Source of the DNA: Mojavia pulchra JT2-VF2
GTDB lineage: Bacteria; Cyanobacteriota; Cyanobacteriia; Cyanobacteriales; Nostocaceae
Length of the DNA stretch: 64,000 nt
Assembly (NCBI GenBank): GCA_019359325.1
Contig: JAHHHN010000011.1
Coordinates: 1-64,000, forward strand
Direction of reading: 5' to 3'
The position numbers and the translations under genes were made by a program. Under the pieces are notes generated by a model. It was not told where the DNA came from and ran no database searches. It saw only the letters and a list, made by a program, of their open reading frames with translations. Of this stretch, positions 54,057 to 62,593 are shown one piece after another. The number at the start of each line of letters is the position of its first letter. Within the stretch, counting starts at the first letter, position 1.

Positions 54057-54164
54057 GTATTGGGTATTGGGTATCGGGGATTGGGCTATCGGGGATTGGG
54101 TATTAAATAAATTGCCCAGTCCCCAGCCCCCAGTCCTCAGCCCCCAGCCCCCAGTCCCCTAATG
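54057..54164. repeat. Heptamer arrays (GGGTATT, CAGCCCC) after lipA
   Basis: GGTATTGGGTATTGGGTATC units on one side and CCCAGCCCCCAGTCCTCAG units on the other fill the gap to psaX. The G-rich and C-rich halves are partly complementary. Confidence 0.8.
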
Positions 54165-54249
54165 CCACACAAATATTTTTAAAGAATTTGGGTAATTGGC
54201 ACGCCTGTTTGGTATGTCTTAAAAAGTCTTGAAATTAGGAGAACAGCTT

Positions 54250-54387
54250 ATGACTGCAAAAACCAAAAATTCCCCAGTTCCTGATACTGGCGCTAAACCT
54301 CCCTACCCCTTCCGTACAGGTTGGGCACTCTTTCTTTTAGCTATTAACTTTGTGGTAGCCGCTTTCTATTTCCATATCATCGAATAG
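54250..54387 (+). CDS. psaX: Photosystem I subunit PsaX
   Basis: ATG at 54250, with AGGAGA 7 nt upstream, opens 45 codons ending TAG 54387: a short soluble N-terminus, then KPPYPFRTGWALFLLAINF and VVAAFYFHIIE. One membrane helix preceded by (Y/F)xFRTxWA is the PsaX pattern known from Thermosynechococcus and some filamentous species. PsaX binds a chlorophyll at the periphery of PSI and is missing in many cyanobacteria. It is too short for usual gene-length cut-offs. psaB lies about 9 kb away. Confidence 0.85.
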   Translation: MTAKTKNSPVPDTGAKPPYPFRTGWALFLLAINFVVAAFYFHIIE

Positions 54388-54408
54388 TTAGAAGTTGAGT
54401 GGTGCTGC

Positions 54409-55275
54409 TCAAATCGTGCCTTTGAATAAACCTTTGGGACGAATGAGCAGCACCAAAATCATAATTAGTAGCGCTATACCTTGTTTATACTGAGAACCCA
54501 GCCAGATGGTGCTGACTTCTTGGGCTATGCCAATGATAAAAGCTGCTGCGATCGCACCATAAGGATTACCAATACCACCGAGAATCACAGAAGCAAATAA
54601 TGGTAAAATTAAAAACCAACCCATATTTGGACGCACAGCCGTAATTAACCCGTACATACTACCTCCTAAAGAGGTTAGCGTACCAGCAATTACCCACGTC
54701 CATAAAATTACTCGGTCAACATTAATACCAGATACTCTAGCTAAGTCCAAATCGTCGGCAACTGCTCGCATCGCTTTGCCAATTTTAGTATTTTGCAGTA
54801 AGTAATGCAGTGCCAAAATTGCCAGCACTGCTAACCCCAACACTAATAATTGATTTTGCGGTACCTTTAAACCCAAAATGTCTAAAGCAGGGGTAACCAG
54901 TAAATTGTAATTTTGGTTCTTGCCGCCCCAAATTAAAATAATGCTATTGCGAAGGAATAGAGCAAGTCCGATGGAGATAATAATCAGCGTAGTAGAATTA
55001 GCACGAAGGTCGCGCATCCTTGACCACAGCAACTTTTCTGACAAGAGCATTGTTGCTACTGTTCCCGCCGCTGCCAGTATCATTGACAACCAAATATTTA
55101 TGCCAGTGCTATTTACCAGTAGCGTTAGATAGGCTCCTAAAGTTAGGAAGTCCCCGTGGGCAAAATTAGATAACCGTAAAATCCCATAAGTAAGGGTAAG
55201 TCCGACTGCCGCTAGAGCAATAATGCTCCCTACGGCAATTCCATTGACAATTAATTGAGCAAATTGTAAATCCAT
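54409..55275 (-). CDS. livH: Branched-chain/neutral amino-acid ABC transporter permease (LivH family)
   Basis: The 288-residue protein has about eight membrane helices and the LivH features: IVNGIAVGSIIALAAVGLTLTYGILRLSNFAHGDFLTLGAY at the start and DDLDLARVSGINVDRVILWTWVIAGTLTSLGG (EAA-like loop) in the middle, ending IRPKGLFKGTI. In Anabaena the similar protein belongs to the Nat neutral-amino-acid system. The partner permease and ATPase genes are not within the window. Confidence 0.92.
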   Translation of the reverse strand: MDLQFAQLIVNGIAVGSIIALAAVGLTLTYGILRLSNFAHGDFLTLGAYLTLLVNSTGINIWLSMILAAAGTVATMLLSEKLLWSRMRDLRANSTTLIIISIGLALFLRNSIILIWGGKNQNYNLLVTPALDILGLKVPQNQLLVLGLAVLAILALHYLLQNTKIGKAMRAVADDLDLARVSGINVDRVILWTWVIAGTLTSLGGSMYGLITAVRPNMGWFLILPLFASVILGGIGNPYGAIAAAFIIGIAQEVSTIWLGSQYKQGIALLIMILVLLIRPKGLFKGTI

Positions 55276-55460
55276 AGTTTTAAATTGCTTTTAAGAAATT
55301 GTAAATTAGTGATTTCATACAATAACTTTTGGGATCTTCGTCACATTCGACACTATAAGTTATGCTTTATAAATAAAAAAGAATTGTGCGCTAATATACA
55401 TAGAATCCTGTTCGCACTAAAAAAGTGCGAGGCTACACTTGTTTGGCGGTCTAGTTGACC

Positions 55461-57290
55461 ATGCAGCAGTATTCAAGCTTACCAGAACAGAACTCACAGA
55501 TAGATGCAAGTCCAAAACTTTTGACAACAATCGAGCAACTTCGTGCCGAGTTGTGGCTGGAAAGCAGCTTGAACCAGTTGCAAAGCCATCTCAATGATTG
55601 CTTGCTTTCTGCCTGTAACATGCCACAAGCAGGAGCTACAGAAGCAGAAATTTACCAAACCTTGGTTAAGGATCTCAAGATTGCTTTGAAAACCAGCAAG
55701 GTGGCGATCGCTCTGTTCCCACCACAAGCAGCAGTTGGCAAAGTTTGTTATGTTTCGTCTTCCCCACCCCGAAACTCACAACTTCCATCCCTAGAATTGC
55801 TCTCCAAAAAAAGGAAAAAGCTGCGCTTGAGATTGGAAGAATTAATAGAACTTGAAGACTTGCAGCACTTAGAAAACCAGCAACCGCCTAGTGCTTGGCT
55901 ATTATTCGATAATTTTGATGGGGTAACAAGCTGGCTAATTATTGCCACGCCATCCATTCGGTCGGATGGTGAATTATTCAATGCATCACAAGCTAAACTC
56001 AGATCGCAATTGATTACACGATCTGTCAAGCACTGTTCTGTAGTGTTGGCACAGCTGAGACAAATACAATCTTTACAACAAAAGTCTCAACACTTAGGCA
56101 GCTTTAATTGCGAACTGGAGCGCACTAATCAACTCAAAAATCAATTTTTAGCAAACACCAGCCATGAAATCCGCACACCGCTGAGTTCTATTATCGGTTT
56201 CACCCACCTGCTGTTAGCCCAAGGCTACAATCCAACTAAAGAACGCCATAAAGAGTATTTAAATATTATTCAGTCGAGCGGCAAGCACCTGCTAGCGTTA
56301 ATCAACGATATTTTGGATCTCTCTAAAATTGAAGCGAACCAGCTAGAAGTGCAGAGGGAAATAGTGAATGTGCCAGCACTGTGCCATAATGTTTTGGCGC
56401 TAGTGAAGGAAAAAGCTGCTAATAAGGGTATAAAGCTGCTTCTAGACATAAGCCCGGATGTCATAACTCTAGTAGCTGACCCTTTGCGACTCAAGCAAAT
56501 GCTATTGAATTTGCTTTTTAACGCCCTCAAATTTACTACTACAGGAACTGTTGGTTTACAGGTCATTGCTAAAGGTATATTTGTGCATTTTACAGTTTGG
56601 GATACTGGTACTGGCATCTCTAAAGCAGACCAGACTCAACTTTTTCAACCTTACTTCCAAATTGCCAACGCCGCAGTTAGTCGCAATGAAGGCACAGGTT
56701 TGGGGTTAGCTGTAACTCAAAAACTCGCAGAAATTCATGGTGGTTGGGTGGAAGTCGAATCGGAAGTTGATCGCGGCTCGCGTTTTACTATCGTATTGCC
56801 CCTCAATCAGCAAGGGGCAGTAGGGGGAAATAGTGATGTTGTTTCTTTATCATCCTTATCTCCTTTACCGATTGTTCCTAACTCTTTTATAGAAATTTTG
56901 TTAGTGGAAGACGACTTACACAACGCCAAGTTGATGCAAGTTTATCTAGAGAAATTGGGCTATCAGGTGAGTTGGGTAAAGAATGCTGCCGAGATGTGGG
57001 AAGTTCTCACAAAGCTAGATCCAGCAATAATTTTAATGGATGTCAACCTGCCGGATGGAAATGGTTTGAACTTAGTACGGCAGCTGCGAGAAAATCAGCA
57101 GTATCGAATGACTCCGGTAATTGCCCAAACAGCAATGGCGATGAAAGGCGATCGCGAAACTTGTCTAGCTGCTGGAGTCAATGACTATATTTCTAAACCA
57201 ATTGATTTACCACTGTTAGCAAGCTTGGTAGCAAAATACAGCAAATTCCCAACCTCGCAAGAGGCGGGGAAAATGACTATTGACGAGTAA
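55461..57290 (+). CDS. Hybrid histidine kinase with C-terminal receiver
   Basis: Residues about 20-205 form a GAF-like sensor without a membrane helix. The kinase core has NTSHEIRTPLSSIIGF (H about 235), the HATPase N box NLLFNALKFT, and the G boxes DTGTGISK and GTGLGLAV. Residues about 480-605 are a receiver: LLVEDDLHNAKLM, ILMDVNLPDGNGL (D about 527), NDYISKPIDLP. It is likely to start a phosphorelay. The ATG at 55461 is chosen over a TTG two codons upstream. It is cytosolic; its ligand is unknown. Confidence 0.93.
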   Translation: MQQYSSLPEQNSQIDASPKLLTTIEQLRAELWLESSLNQLQSHLNDCLLSACNMPQAGATEAEIYQTLVKDLKIALKTSKVAIALFPPQAAVGKVCYVSSSPPRNSQLPSLELLSKKRKKLRLRLEELIELEDLQHLENQQPPSAWLLFDNFDGVTSWLIIATPSIRSDGELFNASQAKLRSQLITRSVKHCSVVLAQLRQIQSLQQKSQHLGSFNCELERTNQLKNQFLANTSHEIRTPLSSIIGFTHLLLAQGYNPTKERHKEYLNIIQSSGKHLLALINDILDLSKIEANQLEVQREIVNVPALCHNVLALVKEKAANKGIKLLLDISPDVITLVADPLRLKQMLLNLLFNALKFTTTGTVGLQVIAKGIFVHFTVWDTGTGISKADQTQLFQPYFQIANAAVSRNEGTGLGLAVTQKLAEIHGGWVEVESEVDRGSRFTIVLPLNQQGAVGGNSDVVSLSSLSPLPIVPNSFIEILLVEDDLHNAKLMQVYLEKLGYQVSWVKNAAEMWEVLTKLDPAIILMDVNLPDGNGLNLVRQLRENQQYRMTPVIAQTAMAMKGDRETCLAAGVNDYISKPIDLPLLASLVAKYSKFPTSQEAGKMTIDE

Positions 57291-57346
57291 CTAATGACTA
57301 CAATGGAATTTGTTGGGTGCTATAGGGTTTCGGCAGGACTCTAAAA

Positions 57347-58177
57347 ATGATGCTGACAGAAAAACTTGAGCAACTAAAAGCTTTATTTGCAGAAATGGAG
57401 CAGGCTTTGATTGCCTACTCTGGGGGTGTTGATAGTACTTTGGTTGCCAAGATTGCTTATGATGTGTTGGGCGATCGCGCTTTGGCTGTGACTGCTGTTT
57501 CGCCGTCGCTACTGCCAGAAGAGTTGGAAGATGCCAAGATTCAGGCGGCAACTATTGGGATTGGGCATCAAATTGTCCAGACGCACGAAATGGACAATCC
57601 TAATTACACCGCCAACCCTGTCAACCGCTGCTATTTTTGCAAAAGTGAATTACATGACACTCTCAAACCTTTAGCTAGGGAGTTGGGTTATCCCTATGTG
57701 GTAGATGGAGTGAATGCCGATGATTTGCATGATTATCGCCCAGGAATTCAAGCAGCAAAGGAACGAGGCGCGCGATCGCCTTTAGCTGAAGTTGGCGTCA
57801 CCAAAATGGAAGTCCGCCAACTGTCGCAACAATTTGGTTTACCTTGGTGGGATAAACCCGCTCAACCTTGCCTTAGCTCCCGCTTTCCCTACGGTGAAGA
57901 GATTACTGTAGCTAAGTTACAACGAGTCGGTAGAGCAGAAATTTATCTGCGAAAGCTGGGGTTGAAGAATTTGCGCGTGCGATCGGAAGGAGATACAGCA
58001 CGTATTGAATTACCGCCAGAACAAATCAAAGAGTTTGTATTAACAATAGATTTACAGAAAGTAGTTTCCGCTTTTCAAGAATTTGGCTTTATCTACATAA
58101 CCCTAGATTTGGAAGGTTATCGCAGCGGCAAGTTGAATCAGGTTTTAAATCGGGAAGCTTTGGGCGTTAAAGTATAA
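57347..58177 (+). CDS. larE: ATP-dependent sacrificial sulfur transferase LarE
   Basis: The 276-residue protein has the PP-loop AYSGGVDSTLVAKIA (about residues 23-37), NRCYFCKSELHDTLKPLA, VVDGVNADDLHDYRPG and KPAQPCLSSRFPYGE, where the Cys in PCLSSR is the LarE sulfur donor. LarE makes the thioamide/thioacid groups of the nickel-pincer cofactor of lactate racemase and relatives. larB and larC are not adjacent. The start may be either of the first two Met codons. Confidence 0.94.
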   Translation: MMLTEKLEQLKALFAEMEQALIAYSGGVDSTLVAKIAYDVLGDRALAVTAVSPSLLPEELEDAKIQAATIGIGHQIVQTHEMDNPNYTANPVNRCYFCKSELHDTLKPLARELGYPYVVDGVNADDLHDYRPGIQAAKERGARSPLAEVGVTKMEVRQLSQQFGLPWWDKPAQPCLSSRFPYGEEITVAKLQRVGRAEIYLRKLGLKNLRVRSEGDTARIELPPEQIKEFVLTIDLQKVVSAFQEFGFIYITLDLEGYRSGKLNQVLNREALGVKV

Positions 58178-58194
58178 GATTTCGAGGGTTGCTG

Positions 58195-58375
58195 AGTGGA
58201 GAGTGCTACCTCCCCTGCACTCCGAAGTTGCTTCACTTGGGGAGCCACCCCCGTGGGCGGGTTTCCCGGCTTGAGGGGAGTGGCGTCAGACCCCTGCGTA
58301 CCCGTCACTCTCTCCTGCTCTCTGCACCCTGCTCCCTGCCCCTCTGCTTCCCAATCCCCAATCCCTTTTTCATCG
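58195..58375. repeat. Repeat-rich gap, including dispersed repeat copy 2 at 58237-58286
   Basis: GAGTGCTACCTCCCC and TGCTCTCTGCACCCTGCTCC tracts surround a 50-bp repeat that matches 7779-7828 at about 43 of 50 positions. CCCAATCCCCAATCCC heptamers close it. No gene is present. Confidence 0.75.
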
Positions 58376-58415
58376 ACTTCCATAAATCTATAATTATGAT
58401 GGCGATCGCTCAATT

Positions 58416-59438
58416 CTAGCGCTGAGTGAGCTTTAACTCTATCTGCTGTAGTGTTGCTTGCCAAACATCGTAACCAGATGGAGAAAGATGTAATCCATCT
58501 GTGGTCAAATCAAGGCGCAAATTACCTTCAAAGTCTGTAAACCATTTGTAGATATTTATATAAGTAGCTTTTTCTTGTTTGGCAATTAGTTCTAGTTGTG
58601 TATTGAGATGACGAATGCGTTTGTTAGAAATTGTTGGCAAGCGAGTAGGCAGGATTGATTGGATAATTATTTGAGTTTTTGGATGAGTTTGCCGTAAGCG
58701 GCGCATAATCAGGCGATGATTACGCAAAATTACCTCATCACTAACGCCTTTGCGTAAGTCGTTAATCCCCGCCATGACATATATCACATCTGGCCGTGTC
58801 GCTGAGAATGCAACCAATCTTTTTAAAACGCCACTGGAGGTATCTCCAGATATTCCCTGATTTAGCCACAACTTACCAGTTGGTAGTTTTTCTTTGGGAA
58901 ACCACATGCTCAAGGAATCCCCGACTATGATGCTCAGACGATTTGCACCTTGGCCTTGTCCGATGGCTTTAGCCTCCAAAGCTAATAAACTTTTCCAATC
59001 TTCATAAGTTAGTTGGCGTTTCGTGTCCGGCTCCCAAAATGCTTGCAAGTTATCATCATCGACGCGTTTGGTAACCTGTCCTGTTTTCAGAGCTGCTAAT
59101 CTCTGGTAATACAGTTGACTTCCTGTTACTAGTGCGTAGTTAGCTCCTGCGGAGGTTGGGTTGAATTCTGGTAAGGAGATACCAACACGGGGGATGATTT
59201 TTTCACCTTCTGTTGGCTGTGAACCCTTTAAAGTTTGCAAAGCCTGGTTGCTGAATTCCGGTAAGGAGATATCAACGCTGGGGATAATTTTCTCACTTAC
59301 TGTTGGCTGGGAACCCTGCTTTAAATCCCACTGGAACCTAAAATGTTCTGGCATGATAATCGACATCTGTGGAAGAGCCGATGCTGGTATTGCCAATCCT
59401 GTTAACAAGCTTGCTGCCAACAGATAAGGGTCCCTCAT
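58416..59438 (-). CDS. SGNH/GDSL-family hydrolase, exported
   Basis: A 340-residue protein with a hydrophobic N-terminal signal (LLAASLLTGLAIPASA). After a proline-rich region it has the four SGNH blocks: IIVGDSLSMWF (Ser), LNQGISGDTSSG (Gly), VMAGINDLRKG (Asn), DGLHLSPSGYDVW (Asp/His). These fit an esterase or lipase acting on lipid or carbohydrate esters outside the cytoplasm. Residues about 40-95 hold two copies of a GSQPT..EKIIP.V.ISLPEF unit, each about 33 residues apart. The substrate is unknown. Confidence 0.88.
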   Translation of the reverse strand: MRDPYLLAASLLTGLAIPASALPQMSIIMPEHFRFQWDLKQGSQPTVSEKIIPSVDISLPEFSNQALQTLKGSQPTEGEKIIPRVGISLPEFNPTSAGANYALVTGSQLYYQRLAALKTGQVTKRVDDDNLQAFWEPDTKRQLTYEDWKSLLALEAKAIGQGQGANRLSIIVGDSLSMWFPKEKLPTGKLWLNQGISGDTSSGVLKRLVAFSATRPDVIYVMAGINDLRKGVSDEVILRNHRLIMRRLRQTHPKTQIIIQSILPTRLPTISNKRIRHLNTQLELIAKQEKATYINIYKWFTDFEGNLRLDLTTDGLHLSPSGYDVWQATLQQIELKLTQR

Positions 59439-59991
59439 CGTTTCATCTCTCCTATACTCATTGCTTTTACTTATGACAGTAGTAACTGGCTGTATTCAGG
59501 AAAATTTTACTTCGGTCAAGTTCTTATTTTCAATTACCCTGTCTAAGTCTGTAAAGCATGATCACGGGATTAAATTTGATAATTTACAATCTCTTAAAAC
59601 AAATTTTAAGGGTTACTTACAAGTATAATTTATCGCATAATGTTTCCGCAGACACGGATTCGCTAACTTTACTACTTTGGATCACACTATTTAAGTGCTT
59701 TACCGCTTGGTCTGCTCTACAGCAAAATTGAAGCTTAATTTTTCCAAGTTTATTAGATCACCAATTTGTCTATTACGTCCAGAATTGGTGTTTTGTAAAT
59801 AGTTTTTGTGGTTCTCGTTAGAAGTTTTGTTGGTTTTAATGTTGTTAGCATGGTAAAAATGTCTACCTAATTTTAGGCTGCCTATTTTTAGGAAATTCTG
59901 GTGATTGCCTTCAGTTTGTTAGACCAAAAACTGAGAGTTTGTTAATTTTCTCATATAAAATTTATTGATGCTGATGCATCGTTTGTCAAGT
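59439..59991. other. AT-rich intergenic, nothing recognised
   Basis: The 553-bp gap between divergent genes is AT-rich and carries no repeat array, RNA gene or coding frame that I can support. Confidence 0.5.
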
Positions 59992-60204
59992 ATGGGATTA
60001 GTAAGATTAAAAATACGAGAACTAGCGCAAGAGAAAGGATGGACGCTAAAGGAGGTTTCTGATCGTTCTGGGGTGATTTACAGTACGGTGCGAAGCTATG
60101 CTCGCCGCTCTAGAATGACTACAGTTGATTTTACAGCTATTCACAAATTAGCTCGTACATTTGATGTGATGATTGAAGACTTGGTAGAAATTCTAGAGGA
60201 GTAG
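59992..60204 (+). CDS. Xre/Cro-type HTH transcriptional regulator
   Basis: From ATG 59992 the product is 70 residues: GLVRLKIRELAQEKGWTLKEVSDRSGVIYSTVRSYARRSRMTTVDF, then IHKLARTFDVMIEDLVEI. This is a single Xre helix-turn-helix, with recognition helix near STVRSYAR. I prefer this Met to one at 59965, which adds nine unconserved residues. There is no other domain. It is common in cyanobacteria; the target is unknown. Confidence 0.85.
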   Translation: MGLVRLKIRELAQEKGWTLKEVSDRSGVIYSTVRSYARRSRMTTVDFTAIHKLARTFDVMIEDLVEILEE

Positions 60205-60404
60205 GCAATTATTGAAAAAATTCTAACTATAGGCGTAGTAAATTTATTTTTATTTTTGCTAGTCAAATTTATAAATACTATAATTAATGCTGCAATGTAA
60301 AATATGCATTCGAGCAATTTAAATTGAGTATTAGAGTTATATAGAAGAACCAGATTGAAAGTGCTAAGATTTAGGCGAAGTCATTAATATTCACCTGTTA
60401 TTTT

Positions 60405-60599
60405 GTGGCTAGAGCTAGTACAGCGATCGGTGTCAGTCCCATTATTAAAGAGATTGTGCAAAAACAGGCACATTCAACACGTTTAACTTTAAAAGAGGTA
60501 ATTCTCATGGGAATGTTAGCAATTGATAAACTGGACGATCAAAGTCGTCAAGAACTAGCAAATGAAGTACATAAAATGCAGGTAAATGGTGAAATATGA
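60405..60599 (+). CDS. Small RHH-like protein, unknown
   Basis: The 64-residue frame starts at GTG 60405 and reads IGVSPIIKEIVQKQAHSTRLTLKEVILMGMLAIDKLDD, a strand-helix-helix pattern compatible with a ribbon-helix-helix antitoxin-type protein. No toxin is adjacent. The start codon and ribosome site are weak. It is probably real, but could be a shortened gene. Confidence 0.4.
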   Translation: MARASTAIGVSPIIKEIVQKQAHSTRLTLKEVILMGMLAIDKLDDQSRQELANEVHKMQVNGEI

Positions 60600-60649
60600 A
60601 TTTGCTTACTCGATGCAACATTCAAAACTCCAAAAATATTACTTATTAA

Positions 60650-61555
60650 CTATTCACCAAAACGATAACGACTGGCATTAAGATAATCTTCATTAATTTC
60701 AAAAGATATCCATTGGCGTTGCATAGTCTCCGCTACAAATCCTGTAGTGTTAGAGCCAGCAAATGGATCTAATACTATATCACCTTCATCAGTTAAAAAT
60801 TTGATGAAGAACTCCGCGAAAGTTGCAGGAAATCGCGCTGGATGGGGTTTAATTCCTGCGACTTTACAGCGGCGCAGATAAGCGCTATTTGATTCCGTAT
60901 TAGCAATTTCTAGTAAGTTAGGTGGAATTGCACCCTGGTTATCCTTTTGAAATTTATCAGAAATATCATGTCCGCTTGGACGTATTTTAGCTTTATAGCC
61001 ATTTTTGAGTAATCGTTTCATACTTTGGCTATATGGCTTTAAAACTTTTCTATTGTCTGCTTTGGGATTAGGTGTTTTGGACAACCACCAAACTACATTT
61101 ACTGAATCTTTAACCCGAATTCGCCTAATTGTTACCCACTCAGCAGGAGTAGGTAATCTAGCTGGGTTGTAGTGGTAGAATTCTTGAGCAAGAAAAAAGC
61201 CAACTTCTTTGCATAATCTAACTAAAAGCTCATATTGATAGATACTCCGCACGGGATTACCAGGAAGATAAGCACCACCTAAATCTAATACAAATGAGCC
61301 ATTATCAGTCAGTACTCGTTTAAATTCGTATGCAAAAGGTAGAAACCACTCTAGATATTTTTCAGCACTTTCATTGCCGTATTCTTTTTTGCGTGTAAGA
61401 GCAAATGGGGGCGAAGTTAGAATTAAATTAATACTGCTGTCATTGATGAATTTGATTAATTCTAGACTATTGCCTAAATATACTGCTCCGTTATTTTGGG
61501 TATAATAAGGGCTAAAATTACCTAATTCCTGTGTTTTTTTAGTTTTGGCTGTCAA
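60650..61555 (-). CDS. Site-specific DNA methyltransferase (SPPF type, probably N4-cytosine)
   Basis: The 301-residue protein has catalytic motif IV LTSPPFALTRKKEYG at about residues 47-61 and, late in the chain, SAM motif I DIVLDPFAGSNTTGFVAE, the beta-class order. SPPF is usual for m4C and some m6A enzymes. HPARFPATFAEFFIKFLTDEGD matches related cyanobacterial enzymes. The recognition site cannot be read; a GGCC-type relative occurs in Synechocystis and Anabaena, which is a suggestion only. No restriction gene adjoins it. Confidence 0.88.
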   Translation of the reverse strand: MTAKTKKTQELGNFSPYYTQNNGAVYLGNSLELIKFINDSSINLILTSPPFALTRKKEYGNESAEKYLEWFLPFAYEFKRVLTDNGSFVLDLGGAYLPGNPVRSIYQYELLVRLCKEVGFFLAQEFYHYNPARLPTPAEWVTIRRIRVKDSVNVVWWLSKTPNPKADNRKVLKPYSQSMKRLLKNGYKAKIRPSGHDISDKFQKDNQGAIPPNLLEIANTESNSAYLRRCKVAGIKPHPARFPATFAEFFIKFLTDEGDIVLDPFAGSNTTGFVAETMQRQWISFEINEDYLNASRYRFGE

Positions 61556-61689
61556 GAGGAGTTAATATTTGAAGATTTTCGCGGTTTTATATTGATAACT
61601 TGTTTTAAACACAAAAGTTTTGAGTTAAAGAAAATAATATGTACTAGCATAAGGATAGGAATTACCCCATCCTATTTGGAATTAAAAAC

Positions 61690-62130
61690 CTACCATTTTT
61701 TGTAAGGTAGAAATTTACCAGACATAATAATTTTCACGCGATCGCCTTTGGGATCTTCTTCTTTCTCTACATCCAAAGTAAAATCAATTGCGCTCATAAT
61801 CCCGTCGCCAAACTTTTCTTGAATTACATCCTTAATCGGGAAACCATACACTTGCATAATCTCGTAGAAACGATAAATTAGGGGATCGGTTGGTACAACT
61901 GGGCCTAATCCTTTCACAGGGTATGCAGTTAATTCTTCTATATAACTTGCATCTAACCCTAATGCTTCCACTAATAATTTCGCTTCTTCTTCAGAAGCAC
62001 TAGCTTGGCGGTAAAATACAGCAGCAATCCATACTTCGTCGCGTCCGATAATTTTTTCTAAATCAGCAAAACTTAATCCTTTATTTTGCTTTGCTGCTAA
62101 TAAGTTTTGTGTAATTTCGGGAATAGACAT
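61690..62130 (-). CDS. cynS: Cyanate hydratase (cyanase)
   Basis: The 146-residue protein shows the N-terminal HTH-like domain ([31 protein letters not shown]) and the C-terminal active-site domain, with R87, E90 and S113 (LIYRFYEI and IMSAIDF) spaced as in E. coli CynS R96/E99/S122. It converts cyanate and bicarbonate to ammonia and CO2, using active sites built between subunits of a decamer. No cyanate transporter genes (cynABD) are adjacent. Confidence 0.96.
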   Translation of the reverse strand: MSIPEITQNLLAAKQNKGLSFADLEKIIGRDEVWIAAVFYRQASASEEEAKLLVEALGLDASYIEELTAYPVKGLGPVVPTDPLIYRFYEIMQVYGFPIKDVIQEKFGDGIMSAIDFTLDVEKEEDPKGDRVKIIMSGKFLPYKKW

Positions 62131-62171
62131 CTAATAGCTCTTCTAGCCAATTAATTTTGCAAGATAAAATT

Positions 62172-62459
62172 TTAACATAATTGGAATAGGCAATCGCTCT
62201 TAGAATTATCTTCACCCGATATTTGCACTTCTTGTTGCTTAGTCAGTTGTGCTGCATAAGCAATGGCAATTTTGATATTTTCTAATGTTAGTGGAGGGTA
62301 ATACTTGACTATTTCTTCAAATGTCAATCCTTCAGTTAGGTTATCAAGGATGACTGAAACCATCGCTTGTGTACCTTTAATGTGTGGCTTACTAGGACAA
62401 GTTTGAGGATTAATACTAATATGTTCTTGCCAGTTAGCAATGGTTTTGAGTGCTTTTGG
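62172..62459 (-). pseudogene. DUF433 antitoxin-like gene lacking a start codon
   Basis: From the in-frame stop at 62460-62462 the reading frame gives TIANWQEHISINPQTCPSKP and then HIKGTQAMVSVILDNLTEGLTFEEIVKYYPPLTLENIKIAIAYAA, the full DUF433 domain with an odd C-terminal tail. No ATG, GTG or TTG precedes the domain in frame; the only one is the internal ATG at 62363. Either translation starts at ATT near 62444 or the start was lost. No partner DUF5615 toxin is adjacent, so it is probably a remnant. Loss of the usual CHGKP form (here CPSKP) supports decay. Confidence 0.55.
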
Positions 62460-62593
62460 TTAAAGTGGTTTATAGGCGATCACTTTTTGGTTGTTATTAG
62501 GTCAAATAAAATTAATTTTTATTAACTTGACTTGTCACTTTAATATGGTATTTAGCCATTATAGCTAAGTAAATTGTTAACAATAAACTGTAT

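Noticed and set aside
58138-58464. 108-codon minus-strand frame after larE
   Set aside because: It covers the dispersed repeat and low-complexity tracts; no family features.
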